Source: Kalaharituber pfeilii (taxonomy: Eukaryota; Ascomycota; Pezizomycetes; Pezizales; Pezizaceae). Taken from it: a DNA stretch of 64,000 nt. The stretch spans positions 186,001 through 250,000 of the forward strand of contig WHUZ01000044.1 of the NCBI GenBank assembly GCA_015179045.1. Direction: 5' to 3'. Positions 24,341-36,382 of the stretch are shown one piece after another (the first letter of the stretch is position 1; each line of letters opens with the position of its first letter). The notes beneath the pieces were generated by a model that did no database searches, was not told the DNA's origin, and saw nothing but the letters and a program-made list of their open reading frames with translations. The translations under genes were made by a program, and so were the position numbers.

Positions 24341-24701
24341 TGTTGAAAATGGTATAGTACAATGTTCAGTCTTTCTACCGCGTTCTGTTGTTTCTACTTC
24401 TTCTATATCATTCTCTAATGTTCTACTACTTTCTAGTTTTCTCTCATACGTCATGTATTCATTTGTCATACACCATGTATTCTGGATGTTTCTGTCTTTA
24501 CGTTTTTTCCTCTTGATAATTCTAGATATTTCTAAAGTCATGTGAGCAACAAAGTTACATACACGTGACTTGCTTTTTCATTCCTTATTTGGAAATATCT
24601 ACATTCTTTTTGTACTCGAGATCTCAATTATAAATAAGTCTCGAACTTCCTCGTGTACGTAGGTTGAACTTTAATCAATGAACTCTGTCCTTCCTCCAAC
24701 A
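24341..24701 (+). mobile_element. Solo LTR with perfect 5-bp TSD
   Basis: A 361-bp unit from TGTTGAAAATGG to CCTCCAACA (TGTTG...CAACA ends) is flanked on both sides by GTGTC (24336-24340 and 24702-24706). ATTATAAATAAG near 24628 is a plausible TATA box. The ends and size fit a Copia-type LTR. No internal region adjoins it, so it looks like a recombination product. Confidence 0.82.
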
Positions 24702-24837
24702 GTGTCAGACTGGGTAATGCCTATGCATCAGAAACTTACAATATCGCTCGATAAATTTTTATGCATAGTTCAGACATCCCGTAAATTTCAGCAGTAGAGC
24801 TTTGTACTACAGCACACAAGGATTGTACTAAGATCTT

Positions 24838-25624
24838 TTTTTTTTTTTTTTTTTTTTAATCACATAACCCCGCTTGTAGCACTTGGCCATGGCAGGGTCC
24901 CTGGGCAAGCCCTCATAGCCCGGAGACAGGCTAAACTAACTCTCTACGTACATGGCCCCACGCGCCGTCGCCCCCGCTCTCCTAGCTTCTGGAACTTGAC
25001 CCCGCATTCTCCTACCTTCTAGAACTTGACCCCAGCGAAGAAATTCTCCAAAACGTCATACTCCTCCCCATTCTCCGCCTTTCTCTTCCAATTCTTTTCC
25101 ATGTCGCCCCACCTCTCGAAGCCTTCTGGACGGTTCTTCTGGTTTCTGCATCGGAAAGCGAGGTGCTCCCCGGTTTGCACCTCCCCGCACCTGCACTTAT
25201 CCGACTCAGCCGCCCCTATCCTCTTCAACCACACTGCACACCTCCCTCTCTCCAGGCGCAAGGCAGTGAAATTGGATACTGCTATCCTATTCCACTCCAT
25301 GACCTTTCCTCCTCCAAAGCCCTCCACTTCTCTCTTCTCCTTCCTCCACGCCTTCACCCTCTGGCGCACCCCACTTCCGGTGGCCGCCTCCTTCCCCTGC
25401 ATCACCGTCCCCTTCTTCGCCCACTCATCCGCCTTCTCATTGCCTGCGATTCCGATGTGAGCTTTTACCCACAACAGTTTCGCATCCCCCCCTTCCTCTT
25501 TCTTCTCGCCACTGCATTCACCACCCTTCTCACATCCTCCGTCTTTCCCTTTCCCTCCCTGCCCGCCTTCTGAATCGCCATGACAGCGGCTTCCGAATCC
25601 AGACAGATCAGGACTGGGACCTCC
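24838..25624 (-). mobile_element. 5'-truncated LINE-A with RNase H and zinc knuckle
   Basis: TSD TGTACTAAGATCTT at 24824-24837 and 25625-25638. On the minus strand the body reads LICLDSEAAVMAI, VKAHIGIAGNEKADEWA, CRCGEVQTGEHLAFRC and DVLENFFAGVKF before the stop at 25019-25021: the second half of an RNase H, the knuckle and the ORF2 end. A frame change occurs in a run of G residues (about 25487-25492 on the plus strand), where the first motif passes to another frame. The 3' UTR ends in CTGTCTCCGGGCTATGAGGG and the A tail. Confidence 0.9.
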
Positions 25625-25638
25625 TGTACTAAGATCTT

Positions 25639-26179
25639 GAAACATGTAGATTTTCATGTTTTATTTCTTTTATGTCATTCATATTTAGAAAATATGTATA
25701 GAATGGATTTTTAATAAATGTGGAGCCTCACATGTGTTGAACTCTCGAGCTTGAGAATGCTGATTCCAGAGCGATAGAAACTACATACCATTCGCGAAGA
25801 GATTGAGCGGCTCCCGATAGGACTAGAGTAAATTTATATTAATCATCAAGAGACGTATCTATATGACTTCATGAGTATCACAGGTATGCCTAGTGCATCA
25901 GGGAATCGCTAGTAGCATTGCTCTAGCAGTATCTTTACCATCTGCTACAGCCTACTGCTTTCAAAACGACATGCAATACAATATATTTTCAGTGGCAATC
26001 AAGACACTTTACAGTACGAGTGAAACACAACTAGTCTTGTAAGCTGCCCATATCCAAACAACCTGCTACACTTTCAATTCTTACTAACCCCAATGTACAT
26101 CAAGTCAAACTCTGGGTATAGGTACAAGATCCCATTATTAAATGCTCGGATGAAAGAGCATTCAGAGACAGGAGTTAGT
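25639..26179. other. Intergenic, no gene recognised
   Basis: AT-rich to balanced sequence without a supportable frame. Confidence 0.35.
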
Positions 26180-26738
26180 TCGAAAGAGAGGGAACGAGCT
26201 GGGTTTGGGAAGGGCAAATTTGTGCGGTGGGGCAGGAGAGCATTCACAAATTACACCTGGCTGCGGACCGAAAAAGGCGGAGCGATGTGGAGGAGGGTGA
26301 TCGGTGGTGAGGGGGTGCAATGCATGTGTGGAGATGAGTGGAGTGCTGAGCATGTGGTGTTCAGGTGCACCGAGCTAGAGAGACCTCAGAGGAAGGATAA
26401 GGATGGGGTATGCCCTGCCATGGCGAATAGCTGCATGCGGGGTCACGTGATAAAAAAAAAAAAAAAAAAAAAAAAAGGATGGGGTACAAGTCACCTGGCA
26501 ATCCTGGGAGGATCTACAGGAGAAAGGGTGAAAGCAGGAGGATGTGGAGGGCGATCCGGTCGAGCATTGGTTTGCCAGCCTTGATCTGGGGTAGCTGGGA
26601 TGGTACTGGGGGGTCGGGGTGTGTACGTAGAGTATGTAGTTAGCGGTCTGTAACCTGACCCGGGTATATGGGTCCCTGCCATAGGCTGGTAGCCTGTATG
26701 CGGGGTTACGTGACTCAAAAAAAAAAAAAAAAAATGTA
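26180..26738 (+). mobile_element. LINE-A subfamily copy (tail variant A') with nested insertion
   Basis: The frame from about 26185 encodes an ORF2 end: FTNYTWLRTEKGGAMWRR, then knuckle CMCGDEWSAEHVVFRC. It is split by an A-tail insertion and continues TWQSWEDLQEKG with a stop. The 3' end carries a variant tail, CCCTGCCATAGGCTGGTAGC then CTGTATGCGGGGTTACGTGA, with poly(A). The left boundary is approximate. Confidence 0.78.
26411..26476 (+). mobile_element. LINE-A 3' tail nested in LINE-A'
   Basis: CCCTGCCATGGCGAATAGCT, GCATGCGGGGTCACGTGA and poly(A), with TSD AAGGATGGGGTA at 26399-26410 and 26475-26486; the A run makes the right border ambiguous. Confidence 0.85.
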
Positions 26739-26739
26739 G

Positions 26740-28640
26740 CCTTAACAATTGCCCTGACAACTTAGGAGGTCTTATCGATAGTTTGGAACTAGCATCGGTA
26801 CGAACAGCCAAGAGGTGAAACCATGTAAGAAGTAACAGTGGAACTGGGGAATGTCAGTTTGCTACAGCGTTGACTGCGTAGGGTGGTGTTCATCGAGAAG
26901 GGACCCCTGCCGATCAAAATTATTGCCTTCAACTTAACCATATCTGGTAAAAATTTAAAACCCGTAGTAATGTACTATTTCATCGGCTCTACAACTCTTC
27001 AGTCTCCCAAGTAAAAAATAAAGATGTGATATTGACAAATATAAGATCAAAATTCAATACTTTACATGGGGAGCCCCCGACATGTTACATGCCAAGAGAG
27101 TCAAACATTGGGGAATTAGTACTAGAGTGCTTCACCTAGAAACCGATCAAGTAATAGAAGATATATTGAAAATGTAAAGCCCCTCAGATAATCTTATTTA
27201 TATATAGTAACTTAAAAGTATATTCTAGAATTGTTACGGGTTGCAACCGACCGTTTCGCAAACCGTTGCACCAAAAGGTAGAACTACCGGTGACCGCTGG
27301 GAGTATAGTCGAGATATACAGGAGTATCCGTATAAAGCGCGCTATCTCCTACGGACTCACATGCTGCCTATGGGGGCCTGCTGGTCAGGCATCGGCCTCT
27401 CCCACGTCTTGTGTAACATAGTTCTTATATTCTCGTAATGCGGATTATTGCGCACTACCGAAGTATTGTACATTTGGCATGGCACTAGCAAACTAGCATG
27501 GCTATACTTAATAATAGCGTAATAGTAGGATAGAAAAAATAATAATAATGCTTTAAATTCTTTCTGAAACTCTTTAGCACTCTATAATCAGAGGAAATAA
27601 TGAGAAGATAATTTAGAAGAAAATTGAAGAATTATAGCATAGTAAGTTTCTATTAGTTTAGAAGGCTACAATAATTTATAAACTAGCTTTATTTATAGTT
27701 ATATATTAAAAGAAAGTATATATCTTTATATAATCTTTAGAGGTATACTTAATTAGATTATATATATATATATATATTAAATATAAGTATAAGTATATTT
27801 TATAATATTATATTATATTAGAAATTTTAAACTGAAGATAATTTTTAAGACTAGAAAATAGAAAAATATAAAAGTAACTTTTAAAAAAAAACTAAAAATT
27901 AAGAAGAAAAAGATTTATAATTATTTATAAGTAATTAATAATTAAATTTATAAAATTTTATTAATAATATTAATTTAAACTATCACTTTTTTTAATAGTA
28001 CTAATACTATTATTTACAAAAAATAAATAACTTTTAAAAAAGCTAAATTATTCTTTATATTAATTAAAGTTGTACCTCACCGCTGTATATCTTATCCCCG
28101 CTCTCTCTCATTGGCTAGCTAGCCTGGATGCGGGGTTACATGAACGCAAAGAAAAAGAGTAGGTTACTGAAGAGTGCATCAGTTGTGGTGAAAAGGTCCC
28201 ATGTATATTGGAATGGAATTTAGATAGCTTTTTCGTTTAATGCGCGCATTGTATAGATATACGCCCGCGTACAGGCATCTAGGCTACTGATCCACATACT
28301 GTGCAGCTAGAGCCGGGTAGCTTCCATCCTCTGTCGGATGCCACCAGCGGGGCACTGGCAATTGAAACACCCTTGGTACATAAAGTGGGTGCTCCAGTGA
28401 ATATGTGTTGGAGAAGCAAGCTCATTCTGAGGTTTCAATACACAGCGCTAAAGCTAGCCGACACAATTGCAACGTCCTGTATCTAGAAGTCACCGAATAA
28501 GGGTCGGTCAGACGTATTGGCTCGAAAAATTCCATCAAAGTTTCCATTCCGATTCATCCATGGAACTGACTAGGTTGCTGCAGCGGTGGAATTCAGCCTT
28601 TTCGAACCGGACCAAGTGAAGAAGGCGGCTCCTATGACGA
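26740..28640. other. Intergenic; AT-rich core and a decayed tail
   Basis: No gene recognised. 27100-27150 matches the end of the foldback family seen at 34991 and 43612 (AGAGTGCTTCACCTAGAAAC). 27460-28070 is extremely AT-rich. 28095-28160 is a decayed A' tail (GGCTAGCTAGCCTGGATGCG). 28301-28486 is an open frame with no recognisable motif. Confidence 0.45.
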
Positions 28641-29711
28641 GCCCATGGATGAGTTGACTGACGGGAACGAAGAAACTGAATCATGTGGCGACCTAGTAAA
28701 GGGAAAGAAATTCACCGGACCTAAAGGAAGATGGATTGTAACGGGGTCACCGAAAATCCCGGGTTATTGGTGCCAGGATAAGGATGCCATGCGGCGATGG
28801 TTCAAGTACAGCAATGGCAGCAAGTGGAAAAAGGTGCTCGACTATAGGGGTATTGCTCTCACAGCCGTTGAGGCAGAGACTCCCTGTGGTTCGTTGACTC
28901 CCGATGAGTTGCACAACAAGTTGAAACATTTCTGGGAGACATTGATTGCGTACGACCCGATATGGGCGAACGAGGTGTATATACTGCCCAAAGCAAGCAG
29001 TATGGAAAAACTACCTGGGGCTGCCAGTATGGATCTATATACAACCTGGATTCAATACTTCATTCAAGCCAACCATCACTTTGGCTTTGCTCATGCCCTC
29101 GCTGGTGCATTACTAACGCGCGATGAAGGAGTACCAACGTCCTTCAAGTTTCATCCAGAGCTTTTTGTTTCCAGCCTTAGTTGTCTTGTCAAAGATGAGA
29201 GGGCAGGGTGGATAAGGAAGGATAGCAGCAATGGAGATGTCATACCTATGGAGGGTGATGAGAACAGCGCACGTCGTGTATGGGATCTTTGCAGTCATAA
29301 AGTTATTGGCTATCCTATCACAAATTTGGATCTCGCCTTCATGTCAGAATTTGGGCAGTGTCACACAGTTGGGCAGAGGCAGCTGACCGGCAATACGTTT
29401 GGACTCCTGCGAATAACTTTGAATGGCCAGTTCCAGTCCCCAAAGGAGTATCACTGGAAAGTGTCCGCAGGGAACTCATTGCTCTTTGGCTGTAGGTATG
29501 CTTGGCTGGACGTTCTATGTCTTCGTCAAGAGTATCCTCGGCACCTGCTTTACGAGAAGCATCAGCCAGCAGAGTGGGCTGAGCATGAGCGGCGTCGCTT
29601 AGAGGAATGGAAACCGATGTTCCAACTATAGGTTTCATATACAATAAGGCACAATGCGTTGTGATATACTTCAATGGTTTGGGCAGACCCTTTCAACCTT
29701 GTGGATGGCAC

Positions 29712-29777
29712 TTTTTTTTTTTTTTTTTTTTTTTTGGTCACGTGACCCAGCATGCGGTTGTTCGCCATGGCAAGGCT
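29712..29777 (-). mobile_element. LINE-A 3' tail inside the HET gene
   Basis: Poly(T) then reverse-complement A tail, with TSD GGATGGCAC at 29703-29711 and 29778-29786. It interrupts the HET domain just before the AWTLQE motif. Confidence 0.88.
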
Positions 29778-30577
29778 GGATGGCACAGTGAGCGTCACTG
29801 GCTGAACCGCGCTTGGACATTACAAGAGACAGTCTCTCTGTCAGATATCCTTGTCGGTGGCGTCACGGAGGATATGTCAGACCCCTTTCTGCAGCAGTAA
29901 GTAATGTCTTGTAGTTGCGTTTGATGATGCCTCTAGAACATTACGAAGAAAACAGCAACATGAGGAAAATAGAACGCGTTTTGTGTTCATACTAATAGCA
30001 AATGAATAGATTGATAATGGTCTCACACTGCGCGACAGACTTCGGCAAATCGCAAACGTGAGGGGAAATGGCCCATTTCCCCTGTTGGTCCAGGAAATGA
30101 TCAGGCGGAATGCTACCAATCCAGTTGACAAAGTGGCAGGACTGATAGCAGTTGCAGGAGTTGGGGCAGTGCCGGTCTACAAGCCTAAAGAGACAGACGA
30201 AGAGGCCTGGACTCGGTGGATGCGTACTATTCACAGGCTTGACATGGACATTTTTACTTTTCTCCATGGACTACTGATACTATTTCCGCACCCCTCAGCC
30301 CGTTATTGGTTTCCCAGCTGGAAACAGGTATGCTGCTTTCCCGACGTTTCTCTGCGCGAGTCCACCACCTACAAGCCTGAGCGCCCTGTAAGGGTGGTAA
30401 GCAAATCCTCGTATGTGGGAGTGGCTATCTACTTACGGAGGCTTCATAGGGGGTGTATATTGAAAAGACTGGGAAACACCTACGAAGCCAGCTGTGGCCC
30501 CTTCATGGTTAACATTCACTCCACTACTCAGGACGGAGTCTTGCCCGAATTTGAAATTGATGAATCGTTGAACTATA

Positions 30578-32294
30578 CTGTGTTCTACCGGGATATTGCG
30601 CACAACCGGGATATTGCGCACTTTCGGAACATGCGAATTTTTGCAGTAGTGGCTGCAATTCATGTGCGAGTATTATGAAACTTTAGGATGATGTTTTTAA
30701 CATATCCTGAAATATATTCCGTGCCTCAGATTGCATCTATCGGAGGACAGCATAGTGTACTATACTGAGATATACCTAATTAGGCAATAGGGCACTTCTG
30801 TTTATAAAATTAGACACAGACTAGCTAGAGTATTGATATGCTTAATTACACATCAGCATATGCTCATGATTATATATACCAAGTTTGGTACTGATATGAG
30901 TATTGTAGCAGAAGTACTAACTGAAAATATTTAGAAATAGTAGTAATTCGGTAGTTATAGAAGTAGGCAGACTAATAGGGGATACAATAGGCTTAAATAT
31001 AAGTAAAAAGAGTTCTTACAGCTAAAGTATATAGTAAAGATTTATTTTTAATAGTTCTAGAACTTTATATAGTAATTGGAGTTGTAAGAAATAGTATACT
31101 ATAATTCATATTTTATAAGATATATTATAGTATAAAGTAAATATACTTAGTATATAAGAATATATAATAGATTAAATTATTTATACCTTCTATACTTTTA
31201 TTTTTCAAGCTATATACAAATACTAGTTCTTATATCTTTTGAAGATATTTATAATATCCCTATTTTATCCTATATTTTAAGAATTTTTTTACTTTTTCTT
31301 ATTTTTAGAAAGTTTTAATATTCTTTATATATTATAAATAAATATATAATATATATAAGTATATTATAAGTTTTTATATATCTTATATAAGAAAATATAT
31401 ACTATATTATATCTAATATAATATAAAGTCTAATAAAATATAGTAGTATAGTATTTTCTATACTCTAAATTATAATATAGGTCTATAAGTACTAAAAATA
31501 AATCTTTGCTATATATTTTTATTATAAGAATAGTTTTTACTTATATTTAAATCTATTCTACTTTTATTAAACTTATTTACTTTTATTACTTTTAAACTAC
31601 TACTCTTTCTAAATATTTTTAGCTACTACTTCTTTTATAAAACTTATATTAGTACCAAACTTATTATCTATAATTTTAGATATATTATAATTAATTTACT
31701 TTATTATAATATCTCATATACCTACTATATTAAACTATATACTATATTATATCTTACTAAATATAGATACTAGTATCTTATTCTATGTACTTCCAATTAT
31801 TATATAGGGAGCTAGTACTGCCAAAAATAAATCTTTCCCATATGCTTTAGCTGTAAGAACTCTCTCCAATTATATTCAAGCCTATTATATCTCTTATTAG
31901 CCTGCCTGCTTCTATTACTACTAAATTGCTGCTATTTTTGAATATTTTTAGTCAGCACTTCTGCTACAATACTCATATCAGTACCAAACTTGGTATATAT
32001 TATCATGGACATATGCTGATGTGTAATTAAGCATATCAACACTCTAGCTAGTCTGTGTCTAATTTTATAAACAGAAGTGCCCTATTGCCTAATTAGGTAT
32101 ATCTCAGTATAGTACACTATGCTGTCCTCCGATAGATGCAATCTGAGGCACGGAATATATTTCAGGATATGTTAAAAACATCATCCTAAAGTTTCATAAT
32201 ACTCGCACATGAATTGCAGCCACTACTGCAAAAATTCGCATGTTCCGAAAGTGCGCAATATCCCGGTTGTGCGCAATATCCCGGTAGAACACAG
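30578..32294. mobile_element. 1717-bp foldback (palindromic) element with TA TSD
   Basis: Begins CTGTGTTCTACCGGGATATT and ends with the exact inverse, flanked by TA (30576-30577 and 32295-32296). A subterminal block ACCGGGATATTGCGCA is doubled in each arm. The arms match closely for over 300 bp and more loosely to about 550 bp. The centre (31100-31750) is very AT-rich and includes a degenerate copy of arm sequence (31445-31690 resembles 31795-32010). No transposase. TA duplication fits the Tc1/mariner group. Confidence 0.88.
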
Positions 32295-32577
32295 TACCTT
32301 GCTCGATGCAACACCACGGGAGGGAATACCACGAGGTAACATGCCATGGCTTCAGAACAGCCACTTGGTTCTCGTTTGCCAGGAGGTAGAAATCACGCAC
32401 ATGGGGCCCCCTGAATGGTATGAAGAGAATATTTATTTGCGCAGGCTAGTATCCCTCCGGTATAACCTTGATGTAGGATCAGCTCAGAAGTCATTGCCCT
32501 TACCCCAGTATACTCTGTTCAAGTGGTTTGAGGGGTACACGCCAGATGGGTGTATTACGTCGGTAACCCTGGTTTAG

Positions 32578-33399
32578 CAAAGGACCTGCAAGAAGAATAG
32601 TCAACTACGGTTGTATACTGTGTTTATAGTAGCTTTTTTATGCCTTCTATTGTAACCTACGGATGAACGAATGAATACTTTATTTATTCTGCTTCAATTT
32701 TTTTTTACATTTTTTTTTTTTACATCATTACTCGTTGCTTCATCTGTTGGTTATCCCGTTGCTGTGTAGTTTAGGCCAAAGAATATGAACTAGTTTCTGT
32801 ACAAGTATGCCAGTATGTACTGAGCACTAGCATACGTTTGAGGACTTGCATGCTAAACCCTCTTATACTCCTTGCCACTGCAGTGCAGTAGGTGCAAATT
32901 TAACAAGAAAAAAGATTTCTTTCATTTTTCGATTCCACTTTTTGCAATCGAAAATATTCATATTTCCCGGAATTGAATCGCCCCTCCGAAAATCGAGACA
33001 AAATCGCTTTTGTCAGTTCAGATTTTCGGTCAAACATACTCCCAAATTGGTATAGGCAAAATTGCTTATACAGTGCACTCTCGATATAAGAATATCGTCC
33101 GGCGGCAGGCAATTATTCTTATATCGAATATATTCTTACATCAAGTAGAGTGGAGATTCAGCCATATAATATACATGACACTAGCTATACCGACATTAAA
33201 TACCTAGATAGACACGTCGGTGCCAGTGGTTGGAGTGGCTTCATCTGGAGTCGCGGGCTTAGCGAAGGTGCTTAAGGTGCAAACGATGTAACAAGCCTAT
33301 GGCAGGGAGAGTATCGTACTCACTTGGGTGGTGTCCTGAGTTGGTTCAAGTGAAACGACTGCCCTAACCTGCAACCTTCGTACCGTTGTAGGACCTGTG
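32578..33399. other. Intergenic with transposon remnants
   Basis: No gene recognised. 32696-32745 holds T-rich runs and TACATCATTACTCG, a decayed LINE-B tail. 33068-33160 holds TACAGTGCACTCTCGATATA and related ATATCG motifs resembling one end of a pogo-type MITE; its partner end was not found. Confidence 0.4.
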
Positions 33400-33831
33400 G
33401 ACAGCGTGAGTGCGGCAATCCCACAGTACTAAAATCGCGCAGGTGGGCCAGAAATGGCCACAAGGCTGTGCTAGCCTTACAGAGCCTAAAAAACACAGTA
33501 ATTACCAGTTGGCCTTTGGAAACTGGAGGACTCCCCCTTACATTGGAATACGACTTTGCGAGAGGATTCGAAACCGCCATGATCCTAAAAAAGGGGAAAG
33601 ACAGGTGCGAGAGCAGCAGTTGGAGGCCTATAACCCTCCTCAACACCGTGGCTAAGCTAGGTCAGAAAGTGGTTGCGAACATCTTACTGGCCCACGATCG
33701 CGACTCCCTATTCCAGATGGGTTGCAGGCCATTCAGGGGGGCAGAGGATCTACAGCGACAGACCCTGAAGGAAGTGAGGCTCTGGATGGACAAGGGCCGG
33801 GAGAATGAGTACCCCTAGTGGGATACGTCGA

Positions 33832-34112
33832 TAGTGAGCGGCACGAGCTAGCTCGAGCCGAGCTGGAGGGTGAGCTCGAGCCTGGATTGATTATTACATA
33901 ATATTGACAAACTAAACTAAACTAAGCTAAATTTTCATCTTTCTCACTACTATCAGCTAAATTGTGCATTTCGAAGTTGTTGGTAGGTCTCCAAGTCTCT
34001 AATTATTACTATATTAGGTATTCACAGTTTATGAAACCTTGCACTGGCTAAGCATTTTAGCGAGCTGTCAAGAAAAACACAAGCATGATCTTGGCTCGTT
34101 TGAGCTCGAGCT
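33832..34112. mobile_element. hAT-type MITE, right end lost
   Basis: Near-identical to 10777-11067 in its body (CTAAACTAAACTAAGCTAAA and flanks) and starts TAGTGAGCGGCACGAGC. It lacks the terminal GCTCGTGCCGCTCACTA, so no TSD is seen. It interrupts the RT of LINE-B just before SAFNLV. Confidence 0.85.
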
Positions 34113-34990
34113 CAAGAATCATGTCAAGTCCGCCTTCAACCTCGTGAGGCGAGATAGGGTAGTAGCACACGTCAAGAAAACGGACCAGAATCTGGCAGCT
34201 TTCATCGAGGGCTTCCTGCAGCCCACGACTTTCAATCTGAGCTGGGGCGGCCAGAGACGAGCCACAGCCACGATGACGGGCGGCATGCCCTAAGGATCAC
34301 CCCTCTCACCAACCCTATTTCTGGTAGGAATACTGTCCGTCGTCAGGGCAGCCAGCCGAAGAACCTTTATGTGCACGTGCGTCGACGATTTCCAGTCAAG
34401 CCGGTGACTCACACAGCTGAGGCGAGCTGTTGGGACCCATCAGGCACAGCTGGAACGAGAGGCACCACAGGAAGGCTATGAGCTAGACCAAGGGAAAAAG
34501 GAGGTGATGATCTTCGGAGTCAAAGGGCCGGATTACTCCTTGGCAGGCCTACAGATAGACAGAGAATATTAAGTTCAACCCACAGTACTTCCGCAAGAGG
34601 CTGAGCCTAGAAAAGGCCGTGTGGACAGTAGCCACAACAAGGCTGGGGCGGCTAGCCCCCGCAAAAAAGAGACAGATATATACCAGCATAGCCAGAACGA
34701 TCGCCACCTGGGGGAGCTGGGCTTGGAGTGATTACGCTAAGGGTGCACCCCCGGAGCAGAAGCTGAGAGCGCTTGAAAAGTGGCAGTACGTGACAGCCAC
34801 GACGATAACTGGGGTCCCCTTGGGGACCTGGAGAGACGTGGTGGAGGGGCTGGCGAACCTGGAGTCGGTACACACCTTCGTAGAGGGTGAGAGGATCCGA
34901 GCCGAGTCTAGGGAAGTGCCTCTCAGCAAGGAGGAGGAGGGCTCACTCCACCTTAGGGGCTCACTGAGGTGGAGGGACCCCCTACCGCTA

Positions 34991-36382
34991 GAGTGTTTCA
35001 CCTAGAAACTGCCCATCACCGGGAAACCGCACTAATTTGCGGGACAGCGGATAAAGCTCCTGTGAATGAAAATGGCTCTCAGGTGGGCCCAAATTAAAGC
35101 CAGAGCATGGGAGAATATAGTAAATTATTTTTTTGCACTTTCTTTTTCCCAAATTATAGCATATGAGTCGTGACCTATTCTGGTATACATCCAGCCCTTA
35201 TGTTAGCCATCCTTTGAGTCGCCATGTGGGGAAGAGCTTCCCTAAAGTCCTATGTACTGAATATGCACTCTACAGCCTGGAACCTATATATCAAATTGCT
35301 TTAAAGGCTTATTCGGTCATAGTCTAGTTCAAGACTGTGTTAAGCCTATGTAACCTTTTAAGAACAGGTGGGAAATAATTTCCAATCTTTACAATGGGGG
35401 TCATTGGGAGACAGAGCTACATCTCGTTCACCAGGCATGTAAAGGAAACCCTTGAGTATTAATATTACTAGTCCTCTATATGGCACACATAGCAGCTTGA
35501 CACTTATAGCTGTCATATATCAAGCGTATGTGACATCGCAATCATTTGCACATATTCACTTGCAGTGCATTACCCTACTGACACAAATAGTTGCAATAAC
35601 CATGTCATGTCAGAGATGAAGTGATGGCATGAACTGCTGAGTGGATAAAAGATGTCTCCGAGCCTCCATGGCCTCATATAATTAAGTACTTCTATGCATT
35701 ATGTTGAGTGATTGGGCTTTAGTATACTATAGTACCCATGTGCCCAAATCAGCAGCCAGTGCTGTAAGCTGTTCAGAAAATATTTTCCTATACATACATT
35801 GCTATTTCATGGTTTTAGATAGTCCCTATTCATTTTCTTTGCATAAACACCCAGTATTACCCTTACCTAAATAGGTAAAATGTTCACTAGAGTATGACAT
35901 TAGTACTCTGTGGGTATTAGTGCAGTCACAACCGAACTTACTACACCTCTTCAGCATAGGCTGTAGAGTGCATATTCAGTACATAAGACTTCAGGTAAGC
36001 TTATCCACACATGGCAACTCAAGCATGGCTAACATAAGAGCTGAATGTATACCAGAATATGTCACCATTCATGTGCAATAAATTGGGAAAAAGAAAGTGC
36101 AAAAAATAATTTACTATATTTTCCCATGCTCTGGCTTTAATTTGGGTCCACCTGAGGGCCATTTTCATTCACAGGAGCTTTACTTAGTATCTGTTGTCCC
36201 GCAAATCTGGGCAGTTCGTGGGTTAATAGGATGCGGACTTTATTCTACTTTTCCATTTTTCCTTATTTTCTCATATGAAGTTAACCTCGCCATAGCCCGT
36301 AGGGCGGCATGCGAGTAATGATATTAAAAAAAAATAATTTGGGCGGTTTCCCGGTGATGGGCGGTTTCTAGGTGAAACACTC
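34991..36382. mobile_element. 1392-bp foldback element with TA TSD in LINE-B
   Basis: Ends GAGTGTTTCACCTAGAAACT and its inverse AGTTTCT-like end GGTGAAACACTC, flanked by TA (34989-34990 and 36383-36384). Both arms carry the same inverted blocks for about 300 bp, e.g. GCCAGAGCATGGGAGAATAT and CTGAATATGCACTCTACAGC. There is no transposase frame. Joining the flanks restores the LINE frame (DPLPLAVLSTL). Confidence 0.85.
36225..36335 (+). mobile_element. LINE-B 3' tail inside the foldback element
   Basis: A pyrimidine-rich stretch, CGCCATAGCCCGTAGGGCGG, CATGCGAGTAATGAT and a short A run interrupt the right arm. The left border is approximate. Confidence 0.7.

Larger units (their letters stand above)
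28645..32577 (+). pseudogene. HET-domain (heterokaryon incompatibility) gene, transposon-disrupted
   Basis: The HET core is recognisable: WAVSHSWAE near 29352, RYAWLDVLCLRQ near 29494-29529, and RAWTLQE near 29808-29828. A C-terminal region follows (30010-30575, then 32297-32577, ending TAG). Family knowledge: HET domains trigger cell death after fusion of unlike hyphae. Lesions: (1) the WAVSH segment is out of frame between two one-base changes in T runs (about 29351 and 29484) that cancel; (2) a one-base loss in an A run near 29611 shifts DVPTIGFIYNKAQ; (3) a LINE-A tail at 29712-29777; (4) a 1717-bp foldback element at 30578-32294. Removing element 4 with one TA rejoins the frame exactly (LNYT then LLDATPRE). 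An intron probably starts at 29897 (GTAAGT), but its acceptor does not restore phase. The start at 28645 is the first ATG of the long frame. Confidence 0.85.

Noticed and set aside
24117..24545. 142-codon frame with hydrophobic stretches, possible membrane protein
   Set aside because: It runs into the solo LTR at 24341-24701 and has no recognisable family.
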